DNA of 42,062 nucleotides, taken from the NCBI GenBank assembly GCA_013373385.1, contig JABXHX010000004.1:1-42062 (forward strand), in the 5' to 3' direction. The DNA is from Flavobacteriaceae bacterium. GTDB lineage: Bacteria; Bacteroidota; Bacteroidia; Flavobacteriales; Flavobacteriaceae. A model generated the notes under the pieces. It ran no database searches. It worked only from the letters and a program-made list of their open reading frames with translations, and was not told where the DNA came from. Made by a program: the position numbers and the translations under genes. This document shows, in pieces, positions 8,085 to 16,213 of this stretch (position 1 is the first letter of the stretch; each line of letters begins with the position of its first letter).

Positions 8085-8936
8085 ATGAAGAATTTTAAAA
8101 GTACGGCTTATTTAATTCAAGCTACCATTATTTTATTTTGGTGGTTAGCATTATATACAAATGATGTTTTTTATAACGCATTCCAATTTCCAAATATTGA
8201 AAAAACAGCCTTTAATTCATTCTTAATTCCTGATTTTATTGTTATTGCATTATTATCATTAATTCGTTCATACAGTAATAGTAAAGAACTAGAGTTTATT
8301 ATTTTAGGTGGATTTGCTTTTGCTAGCTTATATTGTTTAAATGCTACAATTCTTTCAAATGGAGGATATTTAGCAACTACTCTAATGAGCTTAGGCTTAT
8401 TTTATAATTTATTTTTAGTATATCAAGACAAATTTTTTAGAGAATCTAAATCTGACAGTTCTTTAATTAATGGATTAAAAACTATTATTCAAATATTTTG
8501 TGTTTGGCTGATCACTCTAGTAATTATTCCTAGCATTATACTTCATAGTTTAACTGAAAATCCAATTGAAGGAAATCACGCTTTTTTAAGTTTTACTTTA
8601 TTTATTGGGTTTAGTTTAATTGGATTATCAAGCGCATTTGTTTTTGTAACAATAGGAAAAGGCACTCCCTTACCATTGGATCAAACTAAAAAGCTAGTTG
8701 TTTCTGGACCATATAAGTTTGTTAGAAATCCAATGGCTGTAGCTGGAATAGGACAAGGAATTTGCATTAGCATTTACTTTGAATCTATTTATATATTAGC
8801 TTATTCCATATTAGGAGCCTTTATATGGCATTTTGTAGTTCGTCCAATTGAGGAGAAAAACTTGTTATTGCGTTTTGGAGATGAATACTCTAAATACAAA
8901 AAATCTGTTAAATGCTGGATTCCTAAAATAAAATGA
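8085..8936 (+). CDS. Membrane methyltransferase of the PEMT/ICMT (isoprenylcysteine carboxyl methyltransferase-like) family
   Basis: A 283-residue polytopic membrane protein with about seven hydrophobic segments. The C-terminal third has the family signature: 'GPYKFVRNPMAVAG' (about 204-217), then 'RPIEEKNLLLRFGDEYSKYKKSV' and 'WIPK' at the end. Proteins with this signature use S-adenosylmethionine to methylate lipids or lipid-linked groups at the membrane. The substrate cannot be read from sequence. The start directly follows the previous stop and the end overlaps the GNAT start (ATGA, 8933-8936), so it is the middle gene of a three-gene unit. Confidence 0.8.
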   Translation: MKNFKSTAYLIQATIILFWWLALYTNDVFYNAFQFPNIEKTAFNSFLIPDFIVIALLSLIRSYSNSKELEFIILGGFAFASLYCLNATILSNGGYLATTLMSLGLFYNLFLVYQDKFFRESKSDSSLINGLKTIIQIFCVWLITLVIIPSIILHSLTENPIEGNHAFLSFTLFIGFSLIGLSSAFVFVTIGKGTPLPLDQTKKLVVSGPYKFVRNPMAVAGIGQGICISIYFESIYILAYSILGAFIWHFVVRPIEEKNLLLRFGDEYSKYKKSVKCWIPKIK

Positions 8937-9415
8937 TAAAAATAAACGCTAAGCAATTGGCTTCCCTTGCCAAAGCTTCATTTTTACAAGCCCATGGTCA
9001 TTCGGCATCAAAAGAAGATATTGACAATTATCTAGCTGACAATTTTAGTGAAGAAAATTTTATCAATGAATTAATAAATCCTGATAATCATTACCACTTA
9101 ATTTATTACGATACTGTTTTAGCCGGTTATTCAAAAATTACTTTTAACACAGTAAGTAAATGTATACCATCTAAAGATGTAACTTACATGAGCAGATTGT
9201 ATTTACTCAAAGAACTTTATGGATTGAACTTAGGTAAAGTATTGTTTGATTTCAACATTGAATTTTCTCAAAAAGGCAATCAAAAAGGAATATGGTTAGC
9301 TGTTTGGATTCAAAATAAACGCGCTGTAAAATTCTACACAAAAATGGGTTTTAAATTGTTGGGAAGTACGATTTTAAGATTTAGGCAACAAATCCAAATC
9401 ATATTATGTGTTTAA
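8933..9415 (+). CDS. GNAT family N-acetyltransferase with a frameshifted C-terminus
   Basis: A 160-residue GNAT-fold acetyltransferase (acetyl-CoA dependent; substrate unknown). The core is intact: 'YMSRLYLLKELYGLNLGKVLFDF' (about 83-105) covers the acetyl-CoA-binding strand and helix, and 'GIWLAVWIQNKRAVKFYTKMGFKLLGS' covers the late strands. After 'GS' (codons 9362-9367) the tail RQQIQIILCV is unlike the family. The frame one base back, from 9367, reads YDFKI, a TAG stop at 9382, then ATNPNHIMCLKY and a stop at 9421-9423, which does resemble the usual family ending. So one base seems lost near 9366-9367 and a stop has also arisen. The last strand is probably missing; the protein may be inactive or altered. 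Confidence 0.75.
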   Translation: MIKINAKQLASLAKASFLQAHGHSASKEDIDNYLADNFSEENFINELINPDNHYHLIYYDTVLAGYSKITFNTVSKCIPSKDVTYMSRLYLLKELYGLNLGKVLFDFNIEFSQKGNQKGIWLAVWIQNKRAVKFYTKMGFKLLGSTILRFRQQIQIILCV

Positions 9416-9433
9416 AGTACTAAGGCTTTTATG

Positions 9434-9441
9434 TATATTTG
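9434..9441 (+). promoter_or_regulatory. Candidate -7 promoter element for the TolB-like gene
   Basis: TATATTTG matches TAnnTTTG exactly and lies 22 bp before the ATG at 9464. A weak TTTA at 9411-9414 sits 19 bp upstream as a possible -33 element. The leader would be about 17 nt. Confidence 0.4.
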
Positions 9442-9463
9442 AGAAAATATTTAGCTCTCAACA

Positions 9464-10318
9464 ATGAAAAATTTACTTCTAGTCCTACTATTTATCGCAT
9501 CTTTTCTTAGCGCACAAACAAACACAGAAGTGTATTTGTACAATCTATCTAACAATAACGGAACTTACAAAATTAAAGATGGTAAAAACATTTCAAACAA
9601 CCCGGGCTATGACAGTCAGCCATATTTTTATTCAAAAAGAATTGTTATCTTCTCTTCTATGAGGGACAAACAAACAGATATTGCTATGTATAATGAAAAG
9701 ACAGGTAAGGTCACTTATTTAAGCAATACACCAAATGGCGGTGAGTATACCCCACAAAGGATACCGAAATCAAAAGATATTTCTGCCGTTAGATTAGATG
9801 CAGATGGCTTGCAACGTTTTTATCAATACAACATTAAAACCGGAAAAAGCACTGAGCTTATTGCTAATTTAAAAGTTGCTTATCCGTTTTGGCTCAAAAA
9901 AAATGTAGCTATCAATGTTGTTATTGTTGGTAAAGATTTAGACTTGATTATTTCTAACTTAAAAAACAACACACATTCTACCATTCAGAAAAAAGTTGGT
10001 AGGTCTGTACATAAAATTCCGAAAACCAATTTTGTAAGTTATATCAGTAAGCAAAATGAGCCATGGGAAGTAACACTTTACAATCCTAAAAATGGTGATC
10101 GAAAAAAAATAATAGAAACCCTTGGAGGCAAAGAAGACGTTTGTTGGCTACCCAACGGAACTTTATTAATGGCTGCAGGTAATACCATTATGAAATTCAA
10201 TCCAGCTACAGATAAAAATTGGAGTATTTTTCATACGTTTCCTAAAACCAAGCACAAAAATATTTCTAGAATTTTAGTAAATGACAAAGGTACTAAATTG
10301 GCATTAGTATCAGAATAA
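9464..10318 (+). CDS. Secreted TolB/PD40-like beta-propeller protein
   Basis: A 284-residue exported protein: signal peptide about residues 1-18 (ending LSAQ), then repeated units of the WD40-like PD40 kind, e.g. 'SRDKQTDIAMYNEKTGKVTYL' and 'TPNGGEYTPQRIP', where each blade ends in a short summarising strand. Such propellers bind proteins or ligands in the periplasm; no catalytic residues are apparent. It appears monocistronic and converges on the small membrane gene at 10321 with only 2 bp between stops. It is short for a full TolB and lacks the TolB N-terminal domain. Confidence 0.75.
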   Translation: MKNLLLVLLFIASFLSAQTNTEVYLYNLSNNNGTYKIKDGKNISNNPGYDSQPYFYSKRIVIFSSMRDKQTDIAMYNEKTGKVTYLSNTPNGGEYTPQRIPKSKDISAVRLDADGLQRFYQYNIKTGKSTELIANLKVAYPFWLKKNVAINVVIVGKDLDLIISNLKNNTHSTIQKKVGRSVHKIPKTNFVSYISKQNEPWEVTLYNPKNGDRKKIIETLGGKEDVCWLPNGTLLMAAGNTIMKFNPATDKNWSIFHTFPKTKHKNISRILVNDKGTKLALVSE

Positions 10319-10320
10319 TA

Positions 10321-10734
10321 TTAGCTGTTTATTCTTTTTTCAAAATACCCTTTTAAATAAAAAATTTGCACAAAAAACAATAGTGAGAAAAAGAGAAGCA
10401 CATATACTGTAGATGTAGAGATATTTATCCCGTTTAACAATCCAGAGAAATCTAACTTTTCAAAAAAAGAAAAATTAATTTCGGGTAATGTAAACAAGCG
10501 TTCTTTTGTATTCTTAAACGCAAAGAACAAAACAGCTACAATGCTTGCCGCAACTAAAAACCAACCTTTTTTAGATATTAGTGGTTTATACTCTAACGCT
10601 TTTGTTGTTTGTAGTGTAGCAATTTTACCCATGATGTTTTTAGTAAAATCTACAGAAGGAGTTTCTATCGGTAATTCTTTGATGTACTTTTTTGCAAAAG
10701 CATCTAACTCTTCTATGTGTTTATTTTCTCCCAT
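10321..10734 (-). CDS. Membrane protein, candidate anti-sigma factor of the adjacent ECF sigma
   Basis: A 137-residue protein with a charged cytoplasmic N-terminal half (about 1-55) and two membrane segments (about 57-72 and 108-130) bracketing a short loop. Its start lies 14 bp inside the end of the ECF sigma gene, so the two are translationally coupled. Position, size and a soluble N-terminus before a membrane anchor are what one expects of an anti-sigma factor. However, no HCxxC zinc-anti-sigma motif or other named domain is visible, so the role is inferred from context only. Confidence 0.55.
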   Translation of the reverse strand: MGENKHIEELDAFAKKYIKELPIETPSVDFTKNIMGKIATLQTTKALEYKPLISKKGWFLVAASIVAVLFFAFKNTKERLFTLPEINFSFFEKLDFSGLLNGINISTSTVYVLLFFSLLFFVQIFYLKGYFEKRINS

Positions 10735-11305
10735 AATGACTAATTAATTCTGGTTCTACTGTATTTTTAACGATGCTCAATAATTTCTTACGAGCTCTGT
10801 GTAATTTTACTTTTACGTTTGCTTCACTCATAGAAGTGACTTCTATAATTTCTTTCAAACTTAACTCTTTAAAATAAAAGAACACTAAAATTGCCTTTTC
10901 ATCTTCTGGCAATTGCTCTAAACATTGATTTATAATAATTGCTCTTTCATTCCTTTCTATTCCGTCTAAAATTGTTTCAACCGAGGCAATATAATTTACA
11001 GTTATTTCATCTATTGCAACAGCGTTGTATTGGTTTGTTTTCTTTTTTATTGCATCTAAACTTGTGTTGTATCCTATTTTATACAACCAAGTAGAAAACT
11101 TAGAATCGCCTTTAAATTTAGGCAAAAATTTATAAGCTTTTATAAAAGTATCTTGCGATACTTCTTCTGCCTCCTCTCTACTCTTTACCATTTTAACTGC
11201 CAATGTAAATACCATATCTTTATACTTATCAATTAAGAAAGCAAAAGCATTTGCATCACCTTTTAAGGTTTTATCTATATAGTCTTCGTCAGTTAGTTTA
11301 GCCAT
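10721..11305 (-). CDS. RNA polymerase ECF-type sigma factor
   Basis: A 194-residue sigma-70-family factor with only regions 2 and 4. Region 2 spans about 22-85 ('DKYKDMVFTLAVKMV', 'EAEEVSQDTFIKAYK', 'FSTWLYKIGYN'). Region 4 spans about 128-182 ('CLEQLPEDEKAILVFFYFKELSLKEI', 'VKVKLHRARKKL'). It directs RNA polymerase to its own promoter class. The start MAKLTDEDYI is well supported, but a -10-like GTCA lies only 11 bp upstream of it, so the mRNA is nearly leaderless. The probable partner gene overlaps by 14 bp downstream. A promoter of the same pattern serves the divergent DUF6249 gene. Confidence 0.95.
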   Translation of the reverse strand: MAKLTDEDYIDKTLKGDANAFAFLIDKYKDMVFTLAVKMVKSREEAEEVSQDTFIKAYKFLPKFKGDSKFSTWLYKIGYNTSLDAIKKKTNQYNAVAIDEITVNYIASVETILDGIERNERAIIINQCLEQLPEDEKAILVFFYFKELSLKEIIEVTSMSEANVKVKLHRARKKLLSIVKNTVEPELISHYGRK

Positions 11306-11315
11306 TATTTTCTTT

Positions 11316-11342
11316 TGACTGATATCTTTATATATAGGTTAC
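11316..11342 (-). promoter_or_regulatory. ECF-type promoter of the sigma gene
   Basis: On the minus strand GTAACC (11342-11337), 17 bp, then GTCA (11319-11316). This fits the -35 AAC / -10 GTC pattern of group-IV sigma promoters and matches the divergent promoter at 11377-11403 in both boxes and spacing. It suggests that the sigma factor transcribes its own gene. Confidence 0.65.
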
Positions 11343-11376
11343 AGTTTTAATGAAAAAAAATTATTTTTTATTTTTT

Positions 11377-11403
11377 GTAACCTTTTTTAAAATGCCGCTG
11401 TCA
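11377..11403 (+). promoter_or_regulatory. ECF-type promoter of the DUF6249 gene
   Basis: GTAACC (11377-11382), 17 bp, then GTCA (11400-11403). It mirrors the promoter on the other strand at 11316-11342. The leader to the ATG at 11456 would be about 45-48 nt. Together the two form a back-to-back pair, probably read by the same ECF sigma factor. Confidence 0.65.
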
Positions 11404-11455
11404 TATGAAGCAAACGAAATAAAATTAAACATTAAAAATTTAAAACAAACATAAC

Positions 11456-11809
11456 ATGGAAGAAGTAGCAGTATTAATCGTAATCTTTGGAACATTTTTC
11501 GGAATCTTTTATTTATTCTTTTCAACACGCAATAAAGAAAGATTGGCATTAATTGAAAAAGGAGCAGATGCATCAATTTTTAACTTAGGGCAACGACAAA
11601 AAGGCTCTAGTTCTTTTGCTAAAGTATTTATACTAAATGTTGCATTATTAGCTATGGGGATCGGATTGGGAGTTTTACTAGCTTTAATAATTACTTCATA
11701 TACTACTTTAGAAGATGAAGAAGCCATTTATCCTGCAATGATATTCATGTGTGCTGGAGCAGCTTTGTTTGTCGGGTTCAATATGACTAAAAAATTAGAC
11801 AAAGAATAA
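11456..11809 (+). CDS. DUF6249-type small membrane protein
   Basis: A 117-residue inner membrane protein with an N-terminal membrane helix (about 5-22), the segment 'RNKERLALIEKGADASIF' (about 25-42) that I associate with DUF6249 proteins, and two more helices (about 58-82 and 92-108). Homologues often sit next to ECF sigma genes in Bacteroidota, as here. Function is unknown. The divergent arrangement with matched promoters suggests it belongs to the sigma factor's regulon. A terminator follows. Confidence 0.8.
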   Translation: MEEVAVLIVIFGTFFGIFYLFFSTRNKERLALIEKGADASIFNLGQRQKGSSSFAKVFILNVALLAMGIGLGVLLALIITSYTTLEDEEAIYPAMIFMCAGAALFVGFNMTKKLDKE

Positions 11810-11829
11810 CCTCTTCATCATTCACTTCT

Positions 11830-11862
11830 AAAAAACCGTTTCTTAGTAGAAACGGTTTTTTT
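11830..11862 (+). terminator. Rho-independent terminator after the DUF6249 gene
   Basis: Arms 11831-11842 and 11849-11860 (AAAAACCGTTTC against GAAACGGTTTTT) with a TTAGTA loop and a T tract. Confidence 0.9.
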
Positions 11863-11900
11863 ATTTTTAAAAAGCTGTATCTTTAAAAAAATAATTTTTT

Positions 11901-13223
11901 ATGAGCGAAAATTATAAAGACAAAAAATTTCAGAAGCTACTAGAAAAATTACAACAAGAAAGTTGGCAGCTAGAATTAATTATTTCTGGGTTTGCCATAT
12001 TTGGGTTATTTACGGCTTTTCCACATATAAAAACAGCTTTTCAAGTTGCAGAATACGACAAACAAATACATCAGTTTATTGTATACACATTATTACTTAT
12101 TTCTTGTTCTATCCTCTTGTTTAATCTTTTAATTCATGTTATTCTTAGAGGCCTATGGATTGGCGCTTTAGGACTGCGCTATGTTTCGGGTGATATTGAT
12201 TTTGAAAGACTTAAATACCATCGTAAATTTAACAACTACCTTAAGAAAAAGATTGTTTCGTTCGACAAATTTGTTGCCACCTTAGAAAACTATTGTAGTG
12301 TATTATTTGCCATTTCTTTTCTACTTATTTTCTATGTTATTTCCTGCTTTTTAATCATCTTTTCTATTGTTGGAGTTGCAACTTATATTATTTCTAATGA
12401 TAATTTACCCGATACACTTAGAACAATTGTAGGTGTTTTTTTAATAGTTTTTATATGTATTGGTTCAATACTCGTTTTTATTGATTTTATTACACAAGGG
12501 TTTTTAAAAAAGAAAAAATGGTTGGCTAAAATTTATTTTCCTTTTTATTGGGTATTTAGCTTTATAACACTATCGTTTTTATACAGACCTTTAGTGTATA
12601 ATTTTTTAGACAATAAATTTGGTAAAAGATTAAGTTTTGTATTAGTTCCTGTGTACCTTATTATTGTTGGTGTAACCTCTTTAAAATACCAAAAATCTAA
12701 TTATTTACAGTTTGACAAAATAAGTTCATCCATAAAAATTAACAAGAGAAACTACGAAGATTTGCTAAAAAAAGACACGGACTTTATTAGAGTTGCAGCC
12801 ATACAATCTAAAGTAATCACAGCACCTTATATTAAAGTGTTTCGGGTATATTCAGAAAGTTTAGAAAATCAGATTTTTAGCTATCATCCATCAATCAAAC
12901 CAAAAGAAGATGTTCGTGGATTAAAGAGTGATATTATTTTTTTTAATAATTCTAATAGCCGAAAAAAGAGAGACAGTTTAACCAGAAAGTACATAGAAGT
13001 ATTTAACGAAATGCATCAGGTATATATTGACTCTACGTTTTACAAAACAACTTTTATCGTTTCTAAAAGCAGCAAAAACAAATTAGGTTTTGAGGCTTAC
13101 ATTAGCACAAAAAACCTTACCCAAGGAAAGCATCTGTTAAAATTGATACGCTATAAAAAAAGAAAAAAAGACACTGTAAAACTTATAGATGTAACAATCC
13201 CTTTTTGGTATTTTAAGGACTAA
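11901..13223 (+). CDS. Polytopic membrane protein, unknown function
   Basis: A 440-residue protein with about six membrane helices in the N-terminal 270 residues (near 25-43, 56-92, 130-160, 172-194, 210-230 and 243-260) and a roughly 180-residue hydrophilic C-terminal part rich in lysine and serine. A short amphipathic N-terminus precedes the first helix ('EKLQQESWQLELIISGFAIFGLF'). I do not recognise the family. It begins after a terminator and is followed 4 bp later by the YdeI-like gene, so the two may share a transcript. Confidence 0.7.
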   Translation: MSENYKDKKFQKLLEKLQQESWQLELIISGFAIFGLFTAFPHIKTAFQVAEYDKQIHQFIVYTLLLISCSILLFNLLIHVILRGLWIGALGLRYVSGDIDFERLKYHRKFNNYLKKKIVSFDKFVATLENYCSVLFAISFLLIFYVISCFLIIFSIVGVATYIISNDNLPDTLRTIVGVFLIVFICIGSILVFIDFITQGFLKKKKWLAKIYFPFYWVFSFITLSFLYRPLVYNFLDNKFGKRLSFVLVPVYLIIVGVTSLKYQKSNYLQFDKISSSIKINKRNYEDLLKKDTDFIRVAAIQSKVITAPYIKVFRVYSESLENQIFSYHPSIKPKEDVRGLKSDIIFFNNSNSRKKRDSLTRKYIEVFNEMHQVYIDSTFYKTTFIVSKSSKNKLGFEAYISTKNLTQGKHLLKLIRYKKRKKDTVKLIDVTIPFWYFKD

Positions 13224-13227
13224 CACC

Positions 13228-13797
13228 ATGACCAAACCTACACTTTATTTTAAGAATGATACTGAATGGCGCACTTGGTTGCAAGAAAATTACAACAAAT
13301 ACAATGGTGTGTATTTAATTTTTTACAAAGTTGAATGCCAAGAAGCTTCTATGCGTTGGGAAGAAGCTGTAAAGGTTGCTCTGTGTTATGGCTGGATAGA
13401 TTCTACCGTAAAAAGTTTAGGCAACGGCAAGCGACAACAGTATTTTACACCCAGAAAACCTAAATCGGTCTGGAGCGCTTTAAATAAAAGCTATATAAAA
13501 GAATTGATGGCAAATAACTTGATGCACAAAAGCGGATTAAAATCGATTGAAATTGCTAAAGAAAATGGCTCTTGGACGGCATTAGATGATGTAGAAAATC
13601 TAGTAATCCCTAAAGATTTACAAAATCAATTTGACAAAAATCTTACAGCTTATAACAATTATCAAAATTTTGCTACGAGCTATAAAAAGAGCTATTTGTA
13701 TTGGTTAAGTCAAGCAAAAAGAGTAACAACCAGAGAAAAACGAATCAAAGAAATAATTGAACTTTGTGAGCAAAACAAAAAATCTAGAGGAAGTTAA
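13228..13797 (+). CDS. YdeI/OmpD-associated family protein
   Basis: A 189-residue cytoplasmic protein. The opening 'LYFKNDTEWRTWLQENYNKYNGVYLIFYK', then 'WEEAVKVALCYGWIDSTVKSL' and 'YFTPRKPKSVWSALNKSYI', are the signature of the YdeI/OmpD-associated ('bacteriocin-protection') family. Members have been linked by name to antimicrobial peptide resistance, but the biochemical activity is unknown. The gene lies 4 bp after the membrane protein gene and converges on the TonB receptor gene. Confidence 0.85.
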   Translation: MTKPTLYFKNDTEWRTWLQENYNKYNGVYLIFYKVECQEASMRWEEAVKVALCYGWIDSTVKSLGNGKRQQYFTPRKPKSVWSALNKSYIKELMANNLMHKSGLKSIEIAKENGSWTALDDVENLVIPKDLQNQFDKNLTAYNNYQNFATSYKKSYLYWLSQAKRVTTREKRIKEIIELCEQNKKSRGS

Positions 13798-13817
13798 TAT
13801 TTTTTTCTTCGAGAAAA

Positions 13818-16055
13818 TCAAAATGTATAACTAACTGATAGTTTTGCCGAAAATGGTGTTCCAGGAGTAAAATGAATTTCTTCTACAGGATTTGCTTCAT
13901 GTTGTAATCTAGATTCTGTAGCAAATTGTGTTTCGTTCCATACTACATTAAATAAGTTTTCAATAGATACCCCTAGCGTAATATTCTTTAGTTTATAATT
14001 GATATTAGCATCGGTTACAAAATAACCTTCTGCAACAATAGAATTGTCTTCGTTGGCAGCTCTATCTCCTATATATTTGTAGTGAATTCCGCCTGAAAAA
14101 TTATTGTAATCATTCATAGACAAACCTCCTGTTAATGTAACTTTTGGCGCTAACGGAATATAATCTTTTCCCGATGGCTCTTCTAAACTTTTTGCCCTTG
14201 TAAAGGTAGCATCTGTATTAAAATACAACCAATTTGTTAACTGATAACGTAGTCCTAAATCTAATCCATAACGCTCAGATTTACCTGAAAGCTCAACAAT
14301 TCCGGCATCACCAACATATACAAACTCTTCTTCAGAAAACAAATACCACAAAGTAGAATTTAAGATTAATTTTGATGTTGGTTTCCAGCTATTTCCAATA
14401 TCTACACCATACGCTCTTGGCAAGGTTTTATTGGTTTGTTTCACAACTACTCGCGTATCATTTGAATGAAACCCAATTCCAGATTTTAAAAACCACTGTA
14501 CATTTTTGTTAGGACTATAGGTTATATTAAACTTAGGGTTTACAATTGCTTTTGATTTTGCCTGTGTACTATATGTTGGTTGTAAGGCATCGTTGTACGA
14601 AAATTTTAAATAATCTAAACGCACTGCAGGTGCTATGGTAAAATTCCCTAATTCAAACTCAGTATTTAAAAACGCATAATAGTTGGTTTGATTGATATCT
14701 CCTAACTGAATATTATTGAGTGTTTGTTTTCTATTTAGAGTGTGCGATAGGGTTACATCTTTAACTACATCGCTTCTTAACCCAGTACCTGCGGTTAACT
14801 TTACATCTAACCCAGAAATAGCTGTGTTTTTAATAAACTGAGAATTGAAGCCAATAATATCTCTACTTTCTTGTTGTTTTATTTGATCCCCATTAATTGG
14901 GTCGTCTAAGAAGAATGTAAAGTTCGAAAACAACTTAAATGCATATTTTGTATAGAAAACATTGGTTTGGTGCTCCATACCATTTTCTAGCTGCTTATTG
15001 TATTGTATATTTAAATTTGTTCTAGATGTTTCTCCGCCTTCAGTGTCATCTATTGCTCCAAAACGTGTGATACTTCCGTTGTCTACTGCTCTTTGTGGTA
15101 TTTGCCCAGAGGCATCCCATTTACTAGTAAAATGAGAAGCTGTAAAACTTAGCTTCCTATTATCTTCTAAATAGGTATTGTATTTAGAAAACATATTAAT
15201 TCTACTAAAGTTTTGAGGTGATTCTACAAAGCCATCTGTTGCCAAATACTCAATTACAGCATAGGCGTTTTCGTTACTTTTTTTACCAAGTAAATTAAAC
15301 ATCCCTAAGGTTCTAAAGGTGTTAAACTGGCCTACACCCAGACTTATTTGGTTTTGATGTATTGCTGTTTTTGTTTTAAAATCTACATATCCTGCAGTAT
15401 TAAAATCTCCATGATTTGCGTAATAAGGTCCTTTACCAAAATTAATTTTTTGAATTGTTTCTGGAATTAAAAAATGCAAATCACTATACCCTTGTCCATG
15501 TGCATGAGAAACCATATTTACAGGCATTCCGTCTACAGAAATACTAACATCGGTTCCGTGGTCAATATCAAAACCTCTCAAAAAAATTTGCTCGGCTTTA
15601 CCTCCACCTGCATGTTGTCCAATAAACAAACCTGGCACTCTTCTTAAAACATCTTGCGATGAATTCACCGGATTTTTAGCAAAATCTATTTTCATTACGG
15701 TTTGAATAGGATCAATCTTTTTAGAGAGCACTAACTCATCTAAAATAAAAATTTTAGTCTCTAAAATCAGAGTTGTTTTGTTTTTCAATTGATACGCACT
15801 AAGTGTAATTATCTTTTTTTTGTAACCTAAAATTCCAATTTCAATTACATCTCCAACTGTACAGTCTTCTAAAATAAAATCTCCGTTAACTTTTGTGTGA
15901 GTATGACTATTAGACGTTGTATTGTACACATACACATTTTCTATTGGTGTATTGCTAGCATTTGTAATACGACCATGAAATGTTTGAGCAGAAGCACTTA
16001 ATACCCCTAAAGTTATTATAAAAAACAATGCTTTCTTTACCTTATTAAAAATCAT
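13818..16055 (-). CDS. TonB-dependent receptor
   Basis: A 745-residue outer membrane transporter: signal peptide (about 1-23, ending ASAQ), carboxypeptidase-regulatory-like domain (about 25-105), plug (about 115-220) and a 22-strand-type barrel ending in 'SVSYTF' with the C-terminal aromatic signal. The plug contains 'IFLRGFDIDHGTDVSISVDG' followed by a histidine-bearing 'MVSHAHGQGYSDLHF'. Energy comes from the TonB-ExbBD system. No SusD, siderophore or metal-export genes are nearby, so the substrate is open. It is a single-gene unit; a -7-like element lies at 16100-16107. Confidence 0.93.
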   Translation of the reverse strand: MIFNKVKKALFFIITLGVLSASAQTFHGRITNASNTPIENVYVYNTTSNSHTHTKVNGDFILEDCTVGDVIEIGILGYKKKIITLSAYQLKNKTTLILETKIFILDELVLSKKIDPIQTVMKIDFAKNPVNSSQDVLRRVPGLFIGQHAGGGKAEQIFLRGFDIDHGTDVSISVDGMPVNMVSHAHGQGYSDLHFLIPETIQKINFGKGPYYANHGDFNTAGYVDFKTKTAIHQNQISLGVGQFNTFRTLGMFNLLGKKSNENAYAVIEYLATDGFVESPQNFSRINMFSKYNTYLEDNRKLSFTASHFTSKWDASGQIPQRAVDNGSITRFGAIDDTEGGETSRTNLNIQYNKQLENGMEHQTNVFYTKYAFKLFSNFTFFLDDPINGDQIKQQESRDIIGFNSQFIKNTAISGLDVKLTAGTGLRSDVVKDVTLSHTLNRKQTLNNIQLGDINQTNYYAFLNTEFELGNFTIAPAVRLDYLKFSYNDALQPTYSTQAKSKAIVNPKFNITYSPNKNVQWFLKSGIGFHSNDTRVVVKQTNKTLPRAYGVDIGNSWKPTSKLILNSTLWYLFSEEEFVYVGDAGIVELSGKSERYGLDLGLRYQLTNWLYFNTDATFTRAKSLEEPSGKDYIPLAPKVTLTGGLSMNDYNNFSGGIHYKYIGDRAANEDNSIVAEGYFVTDANINYKLKNITLGVSIENLFNVVWNETQFATESRLQHEANPVEEIHFTPGTPFSAKLSVSYTF

Positions 16056-16099
16056 TTCTTATGAGTTGTCTTCTTTTTTTTTGTTAATATTTCTACAAA

Positions 16100-16107
16100 C
16101 AAATATA
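16100..16107 (-). promoter_or_regulatory. Candidate -7 promoter element for the TonB receptor gene
   Basis: TATATTTG on the minus strand, an exact match to TAnnTTTG, 44 bp upstream of the ATG at 16055. No convincing -33 TTG was found at the expected distance. Confidence 0.4.
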
Positions 16108-16213
16108 GCTGTCATCTTTCATCATTTTATGTTAAATTATTCTTAAACTCCTAAAGTATTTATAACAATAACAGTTTACCTATTTTTAACAAAAAGAATC
16201 CTTATTTTTGAGC

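Noticed and set aside
13800..13817. Short TTTTCT-TCG-AGAAAA hairpin between two convergent genes
   Set aside because: The stem is almost all A/T and the T run lies on the wrong side for a good terminator.
16203..16210. TATTTTTG, an exact TAnnTTTG element just before the epimerase-like gene
   Set aside because: It ends only 3 bp before the ATG at 16214, so transcription would start at or past the start codon; no -33 element is present. Treated as chance in AT-rich DNA.
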